Shown: positions 28,849 through 38,667, counted from the stretch's first letter. The stretch: 64,000 nucleotides of DNA from Oleiphilus sp. (GCA_006212045.1 PZPK01000008.1:83076-147075), one strand, 5' to 3'. Notes: generated by a model from the letters alone, not told the origin. Numbers and translations: made by a program.

Positions 28849-29517
28849 ATGAAGTATTCAATCCTGCTTTCAACGCTTTTACTGTTGCAAGCCTGCACCA
28901 CATTTGACGCATACACTGGCGAAGAAAAAACGACCAATACTGCAATAGGAGCCAGCATCGGCGCGGGTATCGGCGCGGTAGTCGCCTATATTGACAACAA
29001 AGATGAAGACAGCCGCAAACGTAATCAGCGAATACTGGCAGCCGCCGCAGGTGGTGCGGCAGTAGGCGGAGGTATCGGTTATTACATGGATGTGCAGGAA
29101 GCGAAGTTACGCAAGCAATTGCGTGATACCGGCGTCAGTGTTGAACGGGAAGGAAATAACATCAACCTGATCATGCCCGGCCATATTACCTTCGCCAGTA
29201 ACAGCCCGAATATCAATGCAAGCTTCTATGCCGTGCTGGATTCGGTCGCTCTGGTTCTGGAAGAGTATGACCGGACCTTGGTCGTAGTTTCGGGTCACAC
29301 GGACAGTGACGGCTCCCATGCCTACAACCAGACCCTGTCACATCATCGCGCTTCTTCCGTATCCTATTACCTGTCTTCGCGCGGGGTTGATGAAGTTCGA
29401 CTCGAAACCATCGGTTTCGGCGAGACCCGACCTGTCACCAATAACGACACCAGTGCGGGAAAACAGGCCAACCGACGCGTTGAAATCACATTGCTGCCGG
29501 TGGAAGAGAACAGTTAA
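28849..29517 (+). CDS. OmpA-family peptidoglycan-binding lipoprotein
   Basis: This is an outer-membrane lipoprotein that should tether the outer membrane to peptidoglycan. The product has 222 residues from the start at 28849 (AGAGG six bases upstream). The lipobox is LLQAC at about residues 13-17. A glycine-zipper segment rich in GASIGAGIG repeats (about 35-85) comes next. The C-terminal OmpA-like domain has the binding signature SGHTDSDGSHAYNQTLSHHR and ends GKQANRRVEITL. The architecture matches YiaD and related proteins. It is preceded by 156 bases without a gene. Confidence 0.9.
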   Translation: MKYSILLSTLLLLQACTTFDAYTGEEKTTNTAIGASIGAGIGAVVAYIDNKDEDSRKRNQRILAAAAGGAAVGGGIGYYMDVQEAKLRKQLRDTGVSVEREGNNINLIMPGHITFASNSPNINASFYAVLDSVALVLEEYDRTLVVVSGHTDSDGSHAYNQTLSHHRASSVSYYLSSRGVDEVRLETIGFGETRPVTNNDTSAGKQANRRVEITLLPVEENS

Positions 29518-29832
29518 GGCACCCCTCTGTTAATCCGGGCCGCGCTTTGATCCGTCAGGCCCGGATGTACTCCCATCAATAAAATACATTATCTTCAGAT
29601 CGCATGATTCTGCGCACTCGGCCTTACTAAACAATTTGTTGAATTCGTTCCGAATTTTTTGCGCCCTCCTGTTTATAATCCACCGCTGCCCTAAGAATCG
29701 CTGAAACCTGTCGGCTTTGATCCTCATCTTTTTTGAGTAATAGCTTTGCAGATTGCGTTGATATCTTGAGTAACTGACGTCCTCGGACGTTCATTAAAAT
29801 TAGAATATAAATCAGAAAAAGGATTTTGTAGT
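29518..29832. other. Intergenic region with a GC-rich hairpin and a 14-bp palindrome
   Basis: No gene is seen in 315 bases. Arms ATCCGGGCC (29533-29541) and GGCCCGGAT (29558-29566) can form a nine-base stem after the OmpA-type gene, probably acting in termination, although no T-run follows. A perfect palindrome ACGTCC-TC-GGACGT occupies 29777-29790, shortly before the next lipoprotein gene. The stretch after it is AT-rich and holds candidate -10 hexamers. Confidence 0.45.
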
Positions 29833-30366
29833 ATGCGAAAGATAGTCGTGTTTTTAGCCGTCGGTGGTGTTCTTGTTGGCTGCGGCGGTTCCGGATCAGG
29901 CGAGACCTCCAACCAGGTAAGAAGTGCAAATAACAGCAAGATCGACCCTAATATTGTTGCTGTTTCAGGGGTGTATGATACATCTCGCACTTTGGATGAA
30001 GCCTACTTGTACATTTCGGATGCAGGCCGTGTCACTGTATATGATTACCAGGGAGATGTTAGTGGCACGGGTGATAACTGCTATTCACTCGCAACGACCT
30101 CAAACCAGATTAATTCGATCTTTAATACGGGCAAAGTCAGCTATTCCACTTCGACGGGAAAATACACTTTAACGGGTGATTCAGATGTGCTCGAATTCAC
30201 CTACGACACGACAGATGGCATGCAAAACTTCACTTTAAATTCGGCGATAAGCAGCAACACCGGATTGGATATGTCAGCCATGAATCTAAACATAAAAATT
30301 GGCGGTGACGGCAGCCTGCAATCTACGTTGCTAATCAGCGATATCGAATCCGCAATCTGTAACTGA
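29833..30366 (+). CDS. Hypothetical lipoprotein
   Basis: This is a 177-residue lipoprotein of unknown function. The signal peptide ends in the lipobox LVGC at about residues 14-17, followed by glycine- and serine-rich sequence (GGSGSGETS). The mature part looks beta-rich, with many serine, threonine and tyrosine residues, and has only two other cysteines (DNCYSL and the C-terminal IESAICN), which could form a disulfide. No family is recognised. It stands alone and is followed by its own hairpin. Confidence 0.75.
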   Translation: MRKIVVFLAVGGVLVGCGGSGSGETSNQVRSANNSKIDPNIVAVSGVYDTSRTLDEAYLYISDAGRVTVYDYQGDVSGTGDNCYSLATTSNQINSIFNTGKVSYSTSTGKYTLTGDSDVLEFTYDTTDGMQNFTLNSAISSNTGLDMSAMNLNIKIGGDGSLQSTLLISDIESAICN

Positions 30367-30375
30367 GTTTCTGAG

Positions 30376-30393
30376 GGGCCGGTCTTCCGGCCC
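30376..30393. terminator. GC-rich hairpin after the hypothetical lipoprotein gene
   Basis: GGGCCGG (30376-30382) and CCGGCCC (30387-30393) pair around a four-base loop, ten bases past the stop codon. The U-tract is weak (GTTCATC). It lies between convergent genes and may serve both. Confidence 0.55.
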
Positions 30394-30464
30394 GTTCATC
30401 AATTATCATCGCCCCTGCTTACAGTAGAGGCAACGCTCAACGCCATAGTCCCCAAGACTTGGTT

Positions 30465-30887
30465 TCAATCCGAATTCCGAACCTTGCCACGGAGTGACTT
30501 GGTCTTGCTGTGCTTGGTTTTACTATCGAGGCGACGCTTTTGGGAGTTTCGTGTCGGCTTAGTGGGCCGGCGTGTTTTTTGGACGACCGTCGCCTCCTTG
30601 ATCAAGGTGAGCAAGCGGGCCAGTGCATCCTCACGATTCTTTTCCTGAGTACGAAATTGCTGCGCCTTAATGACCAGAATGCCTTCCTTGTTGATCCGGC
30701 TGTCCTTAAGATTCAGTAATCGCTCTTTGTAAAACTCAGGCAAAGAGGAATTGGGAATGTCAAAACGCAGATGTATGGCCGACGAAACCTTGTTGACGTT
30801 CTGACCGCCCGCGCCCTGAGCGCGAATGGCATTGAGCTCCAGTTCTTCGTCAGGAATACTGACCGCGTTTGAGATATCCAATGGCAT
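30465..30887 (-). CDS. arfB: Peptidyl-tRNA hydrolase ArfB (ribosome rescue)
   Basis: ArfB (YaeJ) enters stalled ribosomes lacking a stop codon and hydrolyses the peptidyl-tRNA. The product has 140 residues. The catalytic GGQ is at residues 27-29 in [20 protein letters not shown]. The tail is very rich in lysine and arginine ([18 protein letters not shown]), the part that inserts into the empty mRNA channel. The gene lies just downstream of a DEAD-box helicase gene on the same strand (37-base gap). Confidence 0.93.
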   Translation of the reverse strand: MPLDISNAVSIPDEELELNAIRAQGAGGQNVNKVSSAIHLRFDIPNSSLPEFYKERLLNLKDSRINKEGILVIKAQQFRTQEKNREDALARLLTLIKEATVVQKTRRPTKPTRNSQKRRLDSKTKHSKTKSLRGKVRNSD

Positions 30888-30924
30888 GCGGGCGGTCTCG
30901 CTTAGCTTTGAATTGGCGACGGGC

Positions 30925-32139
30925 TCATTTCTTCTTTTTCGCCCCCGCTTTTTTCTTCAGTTTTTTCTTTTTGCTGCCAACCGCCTTTCCCGATGCTTTC
31001 AGCTTTTTAGGGCCATTGTAATTGCCCGGAATTTCCTTGATCTTGCGCCGCTCAAACGTCTGCTTCAAATAGCGCTCAATGCCCGCCATCAAATTGAATT
31101 CCGTCGGCGCAATCAGGGTAATCGCCAGCCCCTCCTGCCCTGCCCGACCGGTACGGCCGATCCTGTGCACATAAATCTCGCCACGCCGGGGCATTTCGAA
31201 ATTGATCACCAGATCCATGCCTTCAACATCCAGGCCGCGTGCGACCAGATCGGTGGCGACCAGTATCTTGATTTCGTCACGCCGCAACTTGCTCATCATC
31301 AGGTTGCGATGTTTCTGGTCTCGATCGCCATGCAATACACCTGCGCTCAGGTCCTGCTGCTGCATCAAACGAAACACCTGATCCGTCTGTTCCTTGGAAT
31401 TACAGAAAACCAGACAATGACGGTAGGTCTCATTCTTTAAGAGCCAGACAAGCTGGCGGAATTTATGGGCCTTGTCATCCGAGAATATAATCTGTTGCTT
31501 AATGGATGAATGCGCATCAGAAGTCCGGTTTAGCGCGAGTACATCGGGTTCCTCCAGCAAACGATCTGCCAGACCTCTCAAGGCTTTGTTGGCCAGAGTC
31601 GCAGAATAAAACTGGGTCTGTATACGCGCCAGACAATGCTCCGCGATCGACAGAATCTCGTCGCTGAAGCCCATATCCAGCAATCGATCCGCTTCGTCCA
31701 GAACCAGAATTTCAATGCTGCTCAGGTCAACCAGATCCCGCGCCAGCAACTCCGACAGCCGACCGGGCGTGGCGACCAGAAACTGGGCCGGATTCCGGAT
31801 CAGTTCGTTCTGTTTTTTGATATCCGTGCCGCCACCGATATGGCCCAGAGTAATCGAAGTAAAACGCGCAAGAGCCTTGGCCTGTTTCAGCACCTGCTGG
31901 GCCAGCTCTCGCGTGGGCACCAGCACCAGTGCCAATGGCTCTCCGCTTTCACGGCTCAGTAGGTGTTCAAATACCGGTAGCAGGTAGGCGGCCGTCTTGC
32001 CGCTTCCGGTTTTGGCACTGACAAAGAGGTCCGTACCTGCCATCGCCGGTTCGAATACCGCTTGCTGAACTTCCGTAGGTTCTTCAAAACCCGCTTCAGT
32101 CACTGCCTGTAGCAAGGCTTCATCTAATTCCGTAAACAC
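30925..32139 (-). CDS. DEAD-box RNA helicase
   Basis: This is an ATP-dependent RNA helicase of 404 residues with both RecA-like domains. Q motif [12 protein letters not shown]; motif [12 protein letters not shown]; Ia [51 protein letters not shown] lysine-rich tail (about the last 35 residues) probably binds RNA. It resembles the RhlE/SrmB group, but the exact orthologue is unclear. The start is probably GTG at 32139. Roles in ribosome assembly or RNA decay are typical of the group. Confidence 0.92.
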   Translation of the reverse strand: MFTELDEALLQAVTEAGFEEPTEVQQAVFEPAMAGTDLFVSAKTGSGKTAAYLLPVFEHLLSRESGEPLALVLVPTRELAQQVLKQAKALARFTSITLGHIGGGTDIKKQNELIRNPAQFLVATPGRLSELLARDLVDLSSIEILVLDEADRLLDMGFSDEILSIAEHCLARIQTQFYSATLANKALRGLADRLLEEPDVLALNRTSDAHSSIKQQIIFSDDKAHKFRQLVWLLKNETYRHCLVFCNSKEQTDQVFRLMQQQDLSAGVLHGDRDQKHRNLMMSKLRRDEIKILVATDLVARGLDVEGMDLVINFEMPRRGEIYVHRIGRTGRAGQEGLAITLIAPTEFNLMAGIERYLKQTFERRKIKEIPGNYNGPKKLKASGKAVGSKKKKLKKKAGAKKKK

Positions 32140-32365
32140 ATCAATAAACCTGAATAAAATAATTGCCGCATGGTACCAGACATCACCGGACCAGACGCAG
32201 AAGTTTTATGTCGCGCAATGGCTCAAAACCGGCCAACCAGCCGGCCAACAAAAAAGAACCTTGCCTATCAAAATTAGCGCAGCCCCCGCCAACATGCGAT
32301 ACCATTGCCATGACAATTAATTATCATGCCAGCAATCATCACCTTCAAGTAGACAAGGTCACGCC

Positions 32366-32632
32366 ATGCCGGAACACCAGCCCAATAACCCCTTACATGG
32401 CATTACGCTCGAAATGGTGCTCACACGGCTACAGGAATACTACGACTGGGAAGGTCTGGCGGCACGCATCAGCATTAACTGTTTCAGGAAAGACCCTTCC
32501 ATCAAGTCCTCGCTCAAATTCCTGCGCCGCACACCCTGGGCGCGCGAAAAGGTGGAGGCACTTTATATCCAGACTTTTGCCAAACCAAGCGTCTCACCCT
32601 GGGACAAACTGAAACCCAAAGTCGGCGATTAA
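32366..32632 (+). CDS. VF530-family DNA-binding protein (DUF2132)
   Basis: The product is a small protein of 88 residues in the VF530/DUF2132 family, named from a Vibrio fischeri structure and thought to bind DNA. Family features are [15 protein letters not shown] at the N-terminus, YYGWEEL-like [31 protein letters not shown] in the middle, and the C-terminal tyrosine segment. It lies between two DEAD-box helicase genes that are both on the opposite strand. Confidence 0.85.
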   Translation: MPEHQPNNPLHGITLEMVLTRLQEYYDWEGLAARISINCFRKDPSIKSSLKFLRRTPWAREKVEALYIQTFAKPSVSPWDKLKPKVGD

Positions 32633-32664
32633 GGCCATCACCTCAAACGCTTGCTGTGTTCGCC

Positions 32665-34098
32665 TTAGCGAGCAGGCCTTCGCTGGGCATTCCCGGCGTT
32701 TTTGCCCGACGATGCATTACGCTGCGGGGCATTTGTGTTGGACCTTCCACCTTCCGGACGCTTAGCCCTGGCTTTGTTTTTCTGGCTACCTGCTTTTTCC
32801 CCACCCGATCTTGCCGATGGATTACCGGCATTGGCCTGCGATTTATTTCGGGCATTTCCCTGTCCGGTGCGCGCGCCATCGTGATGCTCGGATCTTGGCT
32901 TACGTGGTTTCTTGGGCTTCTTGGGTTTCAGTGGTTTTAACTGCTTCGGAGGATCCGCCAGTTTATCCAAAGGTGAAAACCCGGCGACCTCTTCCCGAGG
33001 CAAGGTCTGTTGAATCAAACGTTCGATCCCGACCAACTCTTTATATTCATCCCCACTTACCAGAGACACCGCTTTACCCTCTGCACCCGCACGGCCGGTT
33101 CTGCCGATCCTGTGAACGTAATCTTCAGCGACATTGGGCAAATCGAAATTAACCACCTGGGGTAACTGATCAATATCCAGTCCCCGAGCGGCGATATCTG
33201 TTGCGACCAGCACCTGAATATCGCCACTTTTGAACTCTGCCAAAGCGCGTGTGCGTGCACCCTGACTTTTATTGCCATGAATCGGCGCTGCGCTAATACC
33301 GGACTTGTTGAGCTTCAGTGCAAGCTTGTTGGCACCGTGTTTGGTGCGGCAAAACACCAGCACCTGATACCACTGTCGCTCTTTGATCAATTGAATCAGC
33401 AAGGCCGTTTTCTTTGGTTTGTCGACAGGAATCACCCGCTGATCCACCAGCTTGGTGGTGGTATTGCGCGGTGAAACTGAAATCTCTACTGGCGCATGGA
33501 TCAGACCTTTGGCCAATTGGCGAATCTCATCCGAGAAAGTGGCCGAAAACATCAGATTCTGGCGACGTTTGGGCAAGAGGTGAATGATCTTGCGAATGTC
33601 ATTGATAAAGCCCATGTCCAGCATGCGGTCGGCTTCGTCCAGTACCAGTACTTCCAATTGATCGAGCTTTAGGGCGTTTTTGGTGTGCAGGTCGAGCAAA
33701 CGGCCTGGTGTCGCCACCAGTATGTCGACACCCTGTCGCAGCTTCTGCATTTGCGGATTGATCTTCACGCCACCAAACACGACGGCCGACCGCAAGGGCA
33801 GGTTGGCACCGTATTTAATGACGCTCTCACTCACCTGCGCTGCCAGCTCACGCGTGGGCGTTAATACCAGCGCTCGCACCTGATTCGCCCTGGGTCGTGC
33901 ACCATCCGCCAGCTTATCGAGCAGCGGCAGCGTAAAGCCGGCGGTCTTACCGGTACCGGTTTGCGCAGCGGCCATCACGTCCTTGCCGGTAAGAATGGCA
34001 GGAATCGCCTGCGCCTGAATTGGAGAGGGGTTGTCGTACCCCTGCTCTGCCACGGCTTTTAGCACAGGAGCAGATAAACCTAGTTGGTCAAAACCCAT
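32665..34098 (-). CDS. rhlE: DEAD-box RNA helicase RhlE
   Basis: RhlE-type helicases unwind short RNA duplexes and take part in ribosome assembly, RNA decay and cold adaptation. The product has 477 residues: Q motif near residue 20 ([13 protein letters not shown]), motif [55 protein letters not shown]. After about residue 365 comes a basic, low-complexity tail of more than 100 residues rich in K, R, P, G and N, longer than average and probably disordered. The start at 34098 gives the family N-terminus GFDQLGLS. Confidence 0.92.
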   Translation of the reverse strand: MGFDQLGLSAPVLKAVAEQGYDNPSPIQAQAIPAILTGKDVMAAAQTGTGKTAGFTLPLLDKLADGARPRANQVRALVLTPTRELAAQVSESVIKYGANLPLRSAVVFGGVKINPQMQKLRQGVDILVATPGRLLDLHTKNALKLDQLEVLVLDEADRMLDMGFINDIRKIIHLLPKRRQNLMFSATFSDEIRQLAKGLIHAPVEISVSPRNTTTKLVDQRVIPVDKPKKTALLIQLIKERQWYQVLVFCRTKHGANKLALKLNKSGISAAPIHGNKSQGARTRALAEFKSGDIQVLVATDIAARGLDIDQLPQVVNFDLPNVAEDYVHRIGRTGRAGAEGKAVSLVSGDEYKELVGIERLIQQTLPREEVAGFSPLDKLADPPKQLKPLKPKKPKKPRKPRSEHHDGARTGQGNARNKSQANAGNPSARSGGEKAGSQKNKARAKRPEGGRSNTNAPQRNASSGKNAGNAQRRPAR

Positions 34099-34409
34099 TG
34101 TATGTCTCGGTATTGGATAAAAAGTGCGGGCCAATCACATGCGGACAGAGGCGAAAGGTTGCTTGAAAAGGCGGCAAGTATATAGGCTGTGCGGCCGCTA
34201 AGGTATACATTAATGTTAAATGTCTGTGAGACTGCGCCGCGCCGCTTGATCAACGGAGCCCCAACAGGGCAAGGATCGTTCTCAACAACAGCATTTCTAT
34301 TAACCTGCCCTGTTCTGCTAAAATAGACCGTTTGACCCGGCATGATCACACGCGTTGAGACCAACCCGCTGATTCTGCCCCCATATTTTTCACAGGATCA
34401 CCCGCAGTC

Positions 34410-35417
34410 GTGAACGAAGCAGCCAGCCCCATTGCGCCATCTTCCAATGCATCCTTAAGCAGGCGTTTCTCCGTGGCGCCAATGATGGAGTGGACGGATA
34501 GGCATTACCGCTATTTCGCCCGCCTGATGTCGCGTCATACCCTGCTCTATACGGAAATGGTCACCACCGGGGCGATTATTTTCGGAGATGAAGAGAGACA
34601 CCTGGCCTACAACGAGGAAGAGCATCCCATTGCCTTGCAACTGGGTGGCAGTCACCAGGCCGACCTGGCCAAATGCGCACGTATCGCACAACAACGCGGG
34701 TACGATGAGGTCAATCTGAATGTCGGCTGCCCAAGCGACCGGGTGCAGAACAACATGATCGGCGCCTGCCTGATGGGCCATGCAGAACTGGTCCGTGACT
34801 GCCTGAAAGCGATGCAGGATGCCTGTGAGATTCCGGTGACCATCAAGCACCGCATCGGCATTGACGAGCTGGATTCGGAACAGTTTCTGTTTGATTTTGT
34901 CGGCACCGTTAAAGAGTCCGGCTGCAAAACCTTTATCGTGCATGCCCGCAAGGCGATTCTGGAAGGTCTCAGCCCGAAGGAGAATCGTGAGATCCCGCCA
35001 CTGATCTACGCGCGCGTCTATGCGCTTAAACAGCAATTTCCCGAGCTGGAAATCATCATCAATGGCGGCATCAAAACGCTGCAGGAAACAGATCAGCATC
35101 TGCAACACGTGGATGGCGTGATGATCGGACGCGAAGCTTACCAGAACCCCTGGCTACTGGCAGAAATCGAATCCCGACTGTTTGACGCTGAGCCACAAGT
35201 CCACTCGCGTAAAGAAGTGATTGAGGCCATGCTGCCCTATATCGCAAGACAGCTCGAACAGGGCCTGAAACTCAGCTACATGACCCGCCATATCCTCGGT
35301 CTCTTCCACGGCCAGCCCGGAGGCAAAAAGTTCCGACGTCATCTCAGCGAAAACGCACACCGCACCGATGCGGGCATTGAGGTATTGGAGCAGGCCCTGG
35401 CATTGGTGAGGGATTGA
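34410..35417 (+). CDS. dusA: tRNA-dihydrouridine(20/20a) synthase DusA
   Basis: DusA is a flavoenzyme that uses NADPH to reduce uridines 20 and 20a in the D-loop of tRNAs. The product has 335 residues: a TIM barrel with [15 protein letters not shown] at the N-terminus, the catalytic cysteine C107 in [12 protein letters not shown], and the phosphate-binding INGGIKTL and [17 protein letters not shown]. The start is GTG at 34410. In Pseudomonas dusA lies next to the transaldolase gene; here about 4 kb of accessory DNA separates the two. Confidence 0.94.
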   Translation: MNEAASPIAPSSNASLSRRFSVAPMMEWTDRHYRYFARLMSRHTLLYTEMVTTGAIIFGDEERHLAYNEEEHPIALQLGGSHQADLAKCARIAQQRGYDEVNLNVGCPSDRVQNNMIGACLMGHAELVRDCLKAMQDACEIPVTIKHRIGIDELDSEQFLFDFVGTVKESGCKTFIVHARKAILEGLSPKENREIPPLIYARVYALKQQFPELEIIINGGIKTLQETDQHLQHVDGVMIGREAYQNPWLLAEIESRLFDAEPQVHSRKEVIEAMLPYIARQLEQGLKLSYMTRHILGLFHGQPGGKKFRRHLSENAHRTDAGIEVLEQALALVRD

Positions 35418-35474
35418 CGCAGAACGTGGTTAAAAAATGCGGCCCTGGCTTTCATGCCCATGTGGCTTAAAGAA

Positions 35475-36692
35475 CTAAGAGGCCTGGATCGACGCTAAAA
35501 TCTCGATTATATCCTCTTTGGCTGCCGCAAAATCCGCTTTGCCTCCGACAAAAGAGAAACTCAAAAAATAATCACCAAGCGCCAGGCAGGATGTTAAATA
35601 AGTTGTTACTTCAGTTTCTTCGGGCCAAACGCCTTCCCACTCTTTGATCTCATGCGTGTGTTCCACCCCACCCTTCCCGATAAATACTTTGGTTAGATGA
35701 TCAACCTCTCTGTTCCAGGGCATATCTCGCGTCTTTGAAGAAAAGGCGATATCTACGAACTTTCTAAACGGATGTCCGTTTGAATTGTATACGGCCAGAT
35801 TCAAGACAACTTTTTCTCCAGGAGATTTTACCTGATAATTTTCGGTACGAAGTCGGATCCAACTCCCCGGTATCTTGAACGCAAAGAGAACCGGGTTTCC
35901 ATAGGTCAGCTCCTTCCAAGTCTTTCGCGGGAGTACCAAATTGCGTTTTTTAGACGGTACTTCTTCCAAGCCGAAGAGACTGAATGGAAAATACTCGCCA
36001 TACTCATGGGTGAGCTCCAACCCTTTGATTTTAAAGACCGCTGCTGCGGCAAAGCACCAATACCCGACAAATAGATAATTAGATTTTTCCGTGTGTGAAG
36101 CATAATTATGACTACCGCTCTTTTTCCATGATTTATACCAATGCTTAGTTAAAAATTGGGTTAGCATCGGTACCGCATTTGCCTTACTTTCTTCTAAGAT
36201 TACATCGAATAAAGGCCCATACATATCCGGGAAAAGCAATTCCTTACTGAGGGCATAATCGGGCAACCGAAAAGAGATCAACTTCTCGATCAATAAATCC
36301 CCCCCTTTAAACAACCTGGTCGATAGGCTTTTCCAAACGTCTGCAAGTCTTGCGAATTTTTCTAGCGGAACCTCGAAGATTATCGCCAAAGAGAAAAGTG
36401 CTAGATGGTCATGATATGAGTCTATGGTGCCACAACTGGCTTCCATCCCACTTAACAAATAGTGCTCACACGCCCTATCGAATAGATCTTCTATCGCGCT
36501 TAAATCCTCACCCAAAGAATAATCCGCCACCAAGGTTGACACCAGACTCTCATACACATAAGCATGTGACACCTCCTTTTCTGAGGCGCTGAATTCATTA
36601 CTCTGGATTTTCTTCAATGGTCGTTCAAGTCGACCATAAAAATCTTCGCGCGATAGAATTAATTTCTCATAAACTTGATTCTGTTCTCTCAT
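35475..36692 (-). CDS. PoNi-like immunity protein with a second C-terminal domain
   Basis: The N-terminal two thirds resemble the DUF1910/DUF1911 (PoNi) family, helical immunity proteins that neutralise PoNe DNase effectors of type VI secretion and related systems. Visible features are the helical repeats around YHDHLALFSLAIIFEVP and the signature YLFVGYWCFAAAAVFKIKG near residue 210. A different C-terminal domain of about 150 residues (FAFKIPGSWIRLRTENY to the end) looks like the beta-rich domain that accompanies some immunity proteins. The product has 405 residues from ATG 36692; an ATG at 36710 is the alternative. The base composition is visibly more AT-rich than in neighbouring genes. No effector gene is in the window, so it is an orphan. 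Confidence 0.6.
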   Translation of the reverse strand: MREQNQVYEKLILSREDFYGRLERPLKKIQSNEFSASEKEVSHAYVYESLVSTLVADYSLGEDLSAIEDLFDRACEHYLLSGMEASCGTIDSYHDHLALFSLAIIFEVPLEKFARLADVWKSLSTRLFKGGDLLIEKLISFRLPDYALSKELLFPDMYGPLFDVILEESKANAVPMLTQFLTKHWYKSWKKSGSHNYASHTEKSNYLFVGYWCFAAAAVFKIKGLELTHEYGEYFPFSLFGLEEVPSKKRNLVLPRKTWKELTYGNPVLFAFKIPGSWIRLRTENYQVKSPGEKVVLNLAVYNSNGHPFRKFVDIAFSSKTRDMPWNREVDHLTKVFIGKGGVEHTHEIKEWEGVWPEETEVTTYLTSCLALGDYFLSFSFVGGKADFAAAKEDIIEILASIQAS

Positions 36693-36884
36693 ACCACTGC
36701 ACTCAATCATTATTGTTGGATCTTGTTTTTGAGGGGGAAGGACCGGGGCAAATTAGTATTGTTTGCACACTTTACCTTTTTGGCCTTTGTTGCCAGCAAA
36801 ACAAACCGAGGATGAGCACGCCTGAATATAGCGGCGCTCAAAAAATATGTTTTGTCACCGGCATGATCTGCGCTCATGATTCGC

Positions 36885-37115
36885 TCAGGCCTTCACTTCG
36901 AGCCCCTTCTTTGCGATTAATTTTAAACGTTTTATTGACGGGCCATTGGGCTTTTTATTGCCCTGCTCCCAACTCTTTACCGTTGCGCACCTGGCATTCA
37001 AATAGGTCGGAAAAACGCCCTGACTGACCTTGGTTCTCGTACGGAGAGAATGACTCATCGCTTCCACAGGAGGCAAACATAACGCATCAAACTCACGTAA
37101 AATTACCTCATTCAT
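36885..37115 (-). CDS. XRE-family antitoxin (NadS/HigA-like)
   Basis: This is a DNA-binding antitoxin-type repressor of 76 residues. The helix-turn-helix spans about residues 28-52 (KVSQGVFPTYLNARCATVKSW) and is followed by EQGNKKPNGPSIKRL and KGLEV, the usual ending of the NadS/HigA group whose partners are RelE-like toxins encoded just upstream. Here the upstream toxin reading frame survives only as a remnant whose stop codon overlaps this gene's start, so the antitoxin has outlived its toxin. It may still repress its own promoter or act on related toxins. Confidence 0.75.
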   Translation of the reverse strand: MNEVILREFDALCLPPVEAMSHSLRTRTKVSQGVFPTYLNARCATVKSWEQGNKKPNGPSIKRLKLIAKKGLEVKA

Positions 37116-37264
37116 TGCACCCGCTTCTTAAAGACGCCACACCCAAACTGACATCCAACACCCCCTTTTCCAGTTCCTGCGACGCATTGATTAGAAGGAG
37201 ATCACAGACCCTATGCTTAGATGCCCATTTCTGAAATGCTCCGGTTTTGAATACACGCTTTCAT
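37108..37264 (-). pseudogene. Decayed RelE-like (DUF1044-type) toxin
   Basis: This is too short and broken for standard gene calling. On the minus strand, an ATG at 37264 is followed by one surplus A: removing it restores a frame reading MKRVFKTGAFQKWASK and onward. The downstream frame is open for 48 codons, contains the family-like LEKGVLDVSLG, and ends CNE plus TGA at 37108-37110, overlapping the antitoxin start by a few bases. Family members are about 100 or more residues; here the conserved core after the DVSLG segment is missing and the frame jumps to tail-like sequence. A start frameshift plus an internal deletion would inactivate the toxin. The assignment rests on my recollection of family sequences and gene order. 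Confidence 0.6.
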
Positions 37265-37368
37265 CGTCCCTGAATGCAGCATATTTATAAGACTTAGTAC
37301 GATAGTCAACAAAAGACCGGAGATTGAAGAGCAGGAACTCGCGCAAGCACACAATTCATGGCATAAAA

Positions 37369-37384
37369 GCGAAGCTTCGCCCCA
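37369..37384 (-). terminator. Candidate terminator after hipA
   Basis: The perfect palindrome GCGAAGCTTCGC (37369-37380) lies about 50 bases past the hipA stop and is followed, on the minus strand, by TTTTAT. The stem is short. The stretch between hipA and the toxin remnant has no gene. Confidence 0.4.
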
Positions 37385-37431
37385 TTACTTGTTATTTCTA
37401 CAACAGAGTGACCATCTCTTTTATTAAGAAC

Positions 37432-38667
37432 TTATGCATTAAAGGCCGCAGCCATCAGCTGCTGCTCTCTCCGACTAATCCCAATATCTTTAGCCACAAC
37501 TTCCCATCTGCTCACAGCGCTTATCACCTCTTCTTTGACCTGCTCTGCTTTGGCTTCACTAAGCTGAAAAAAGTCGATCACTTCCATCGCAAGTTCATAG
37601 TCGAGGCCATTGTTATCATCGGTAATATTAAGATGTAAGCCGTTTGTTGGTGTCACAGGATTAACATCGTAGGCGGGAGATAAAATCCAACCACCATTGC
37701 TGTAAATGAAGCCGTGATTTCTGAGGTGGTCATCGGTATTTGATACCGCGATATAAAAAACAATGCGTCGCCACAGTTGTTCCAGATCCACTTTTGTATT
37801 TGAGCCATGCTCGGTAAGAAACTGGGCGAGTTCCAAATAGCTCGCTTCATAATCACCATCATAATAACCGAGCTGGGTCATTGCCGACGTAAAGTGTCGT
37901 CGGCTTGATTCCGTGCGGTCAAAACGCTTGGTCAGAAAGGTATGGTGGTGGTAATTGAATTTCTCAATGCGGCTTTCCGCCATATGGATACCGGCATCTA
38001 GTGCGAGTATGTAAACCAGATACTCCCATGCGGCCATGTCATGATCGTCATAACGACTCGGAAATTTGGCAATCCATAAATGATCGTCTTCATCCACAAC
38101 GCTCGCTTTGGGGCGCGCTCCACCCAATGACGAGCCTGGTGACATGAGCATGTACAGCCATTTCAAATAGTCTGGATCATCGCTGTCACTGCTCTCGACC
38201 TTCATTGCTGCATGCTCTAGCTCTCTCAATGAGGAGATGGGAGGTGCAGCCAATTTTTCATTGTTGTCCAAAAATTCGCCATTTGGATCTGTTTTGAATC
38301 TCAAGGCGCCTTGACGATAACGGTCATGAACACCTAAGAGGTAATCGATTTCGTGAAACACGCGAGGCTTGCGATTTTCCTGACGCGCGACTAGCGCTTC
38401 CCTGCGCTTCATCAACAATCTTCCCCATCGGTCAGGGCAGGAATCCAGAAAGACTCTAAAGTTGTTTGAATCTTTACTGTGCTGCCCTCCTGCAAACAGA
38501 TTCAGATCGGGATCTATTTTTTGCGCAAAGGGGGACATCAGCCACGATTTGTCGTAGCTGAAGCTGAAGTGTTCCTTGTTCTTGGTGACCGATGATCGCA
38601 AAGTGCCCACCAACCTGGGCTCGTCGAATTCTTCCCAATCCGCATACACCTGCGTTTCCGTACTCAC
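37432..38667 (-). CDS. hipA: HipA-family toxin kinase
   Basis: HipA toxins are serine/threonine kinases; E. coli HipA phosphorylates glutamyl-tRNA synthetase and induces persistence. The product has 411 residues, one polypeptide carrying the N-terminal subdomain and the kinase core. The flexible loop SPGSSLGGARPKA (about 176-188) contains serines that could be autophosphorylated. The catalytic loop SNTDDHLRNHG (about 309-319) and metal-binding PAYDVNP (about 331-337) are intact, so the kinase is probably active. The gene overlaps hipB by four bases (ATGA). The target cannot be told from sequence. Confidence 0.9.
   Translation of the reverse strand: MSTETQVYADWEEFDEPRLVGTLRSSVTKNKEHFSFSYDKSWLMSPFAQKIDPDLNLFAGGQHSKDSNNFRVFLDSCPDRWGRLLMKRREALVARQENRKPRVFHEIDYLLGVHDRYRQGALRFKTDPNGEFLDNNEKLAAPPISSLRELEHAAMKVESSDSDDPDYLKWLYMLMSPGSSLGGARPKASVVDEDDHLWIAKFPSRYDDHDMAAWEYLVYILALDAGIHMAESRIEKFNYHHHTFLTKRFDRTESSRRHFTSAMTQLGYYDGDYEASYLELAQFLTEHGSNTKVDLEQLWRRIVFYIAVSNTDDHLRNHGFIYSNGGWILSPAYDVNPVTPTNGLHLNITDDNNGLDYELAMEVIDFFQLSEAKAEQVKEEVISAVSRWEVVAKDIGISRREQQLMAAAFNA

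Noticed and set aside
34135..34409. Gene in the rhlE-dusA divergent gap (minus-strand frame 34080-34364)
   Set aside because: It overlaps the rhlE start, has no ribosome site or family resemblance, and its sequence looks like ordinary intergenic DNA.
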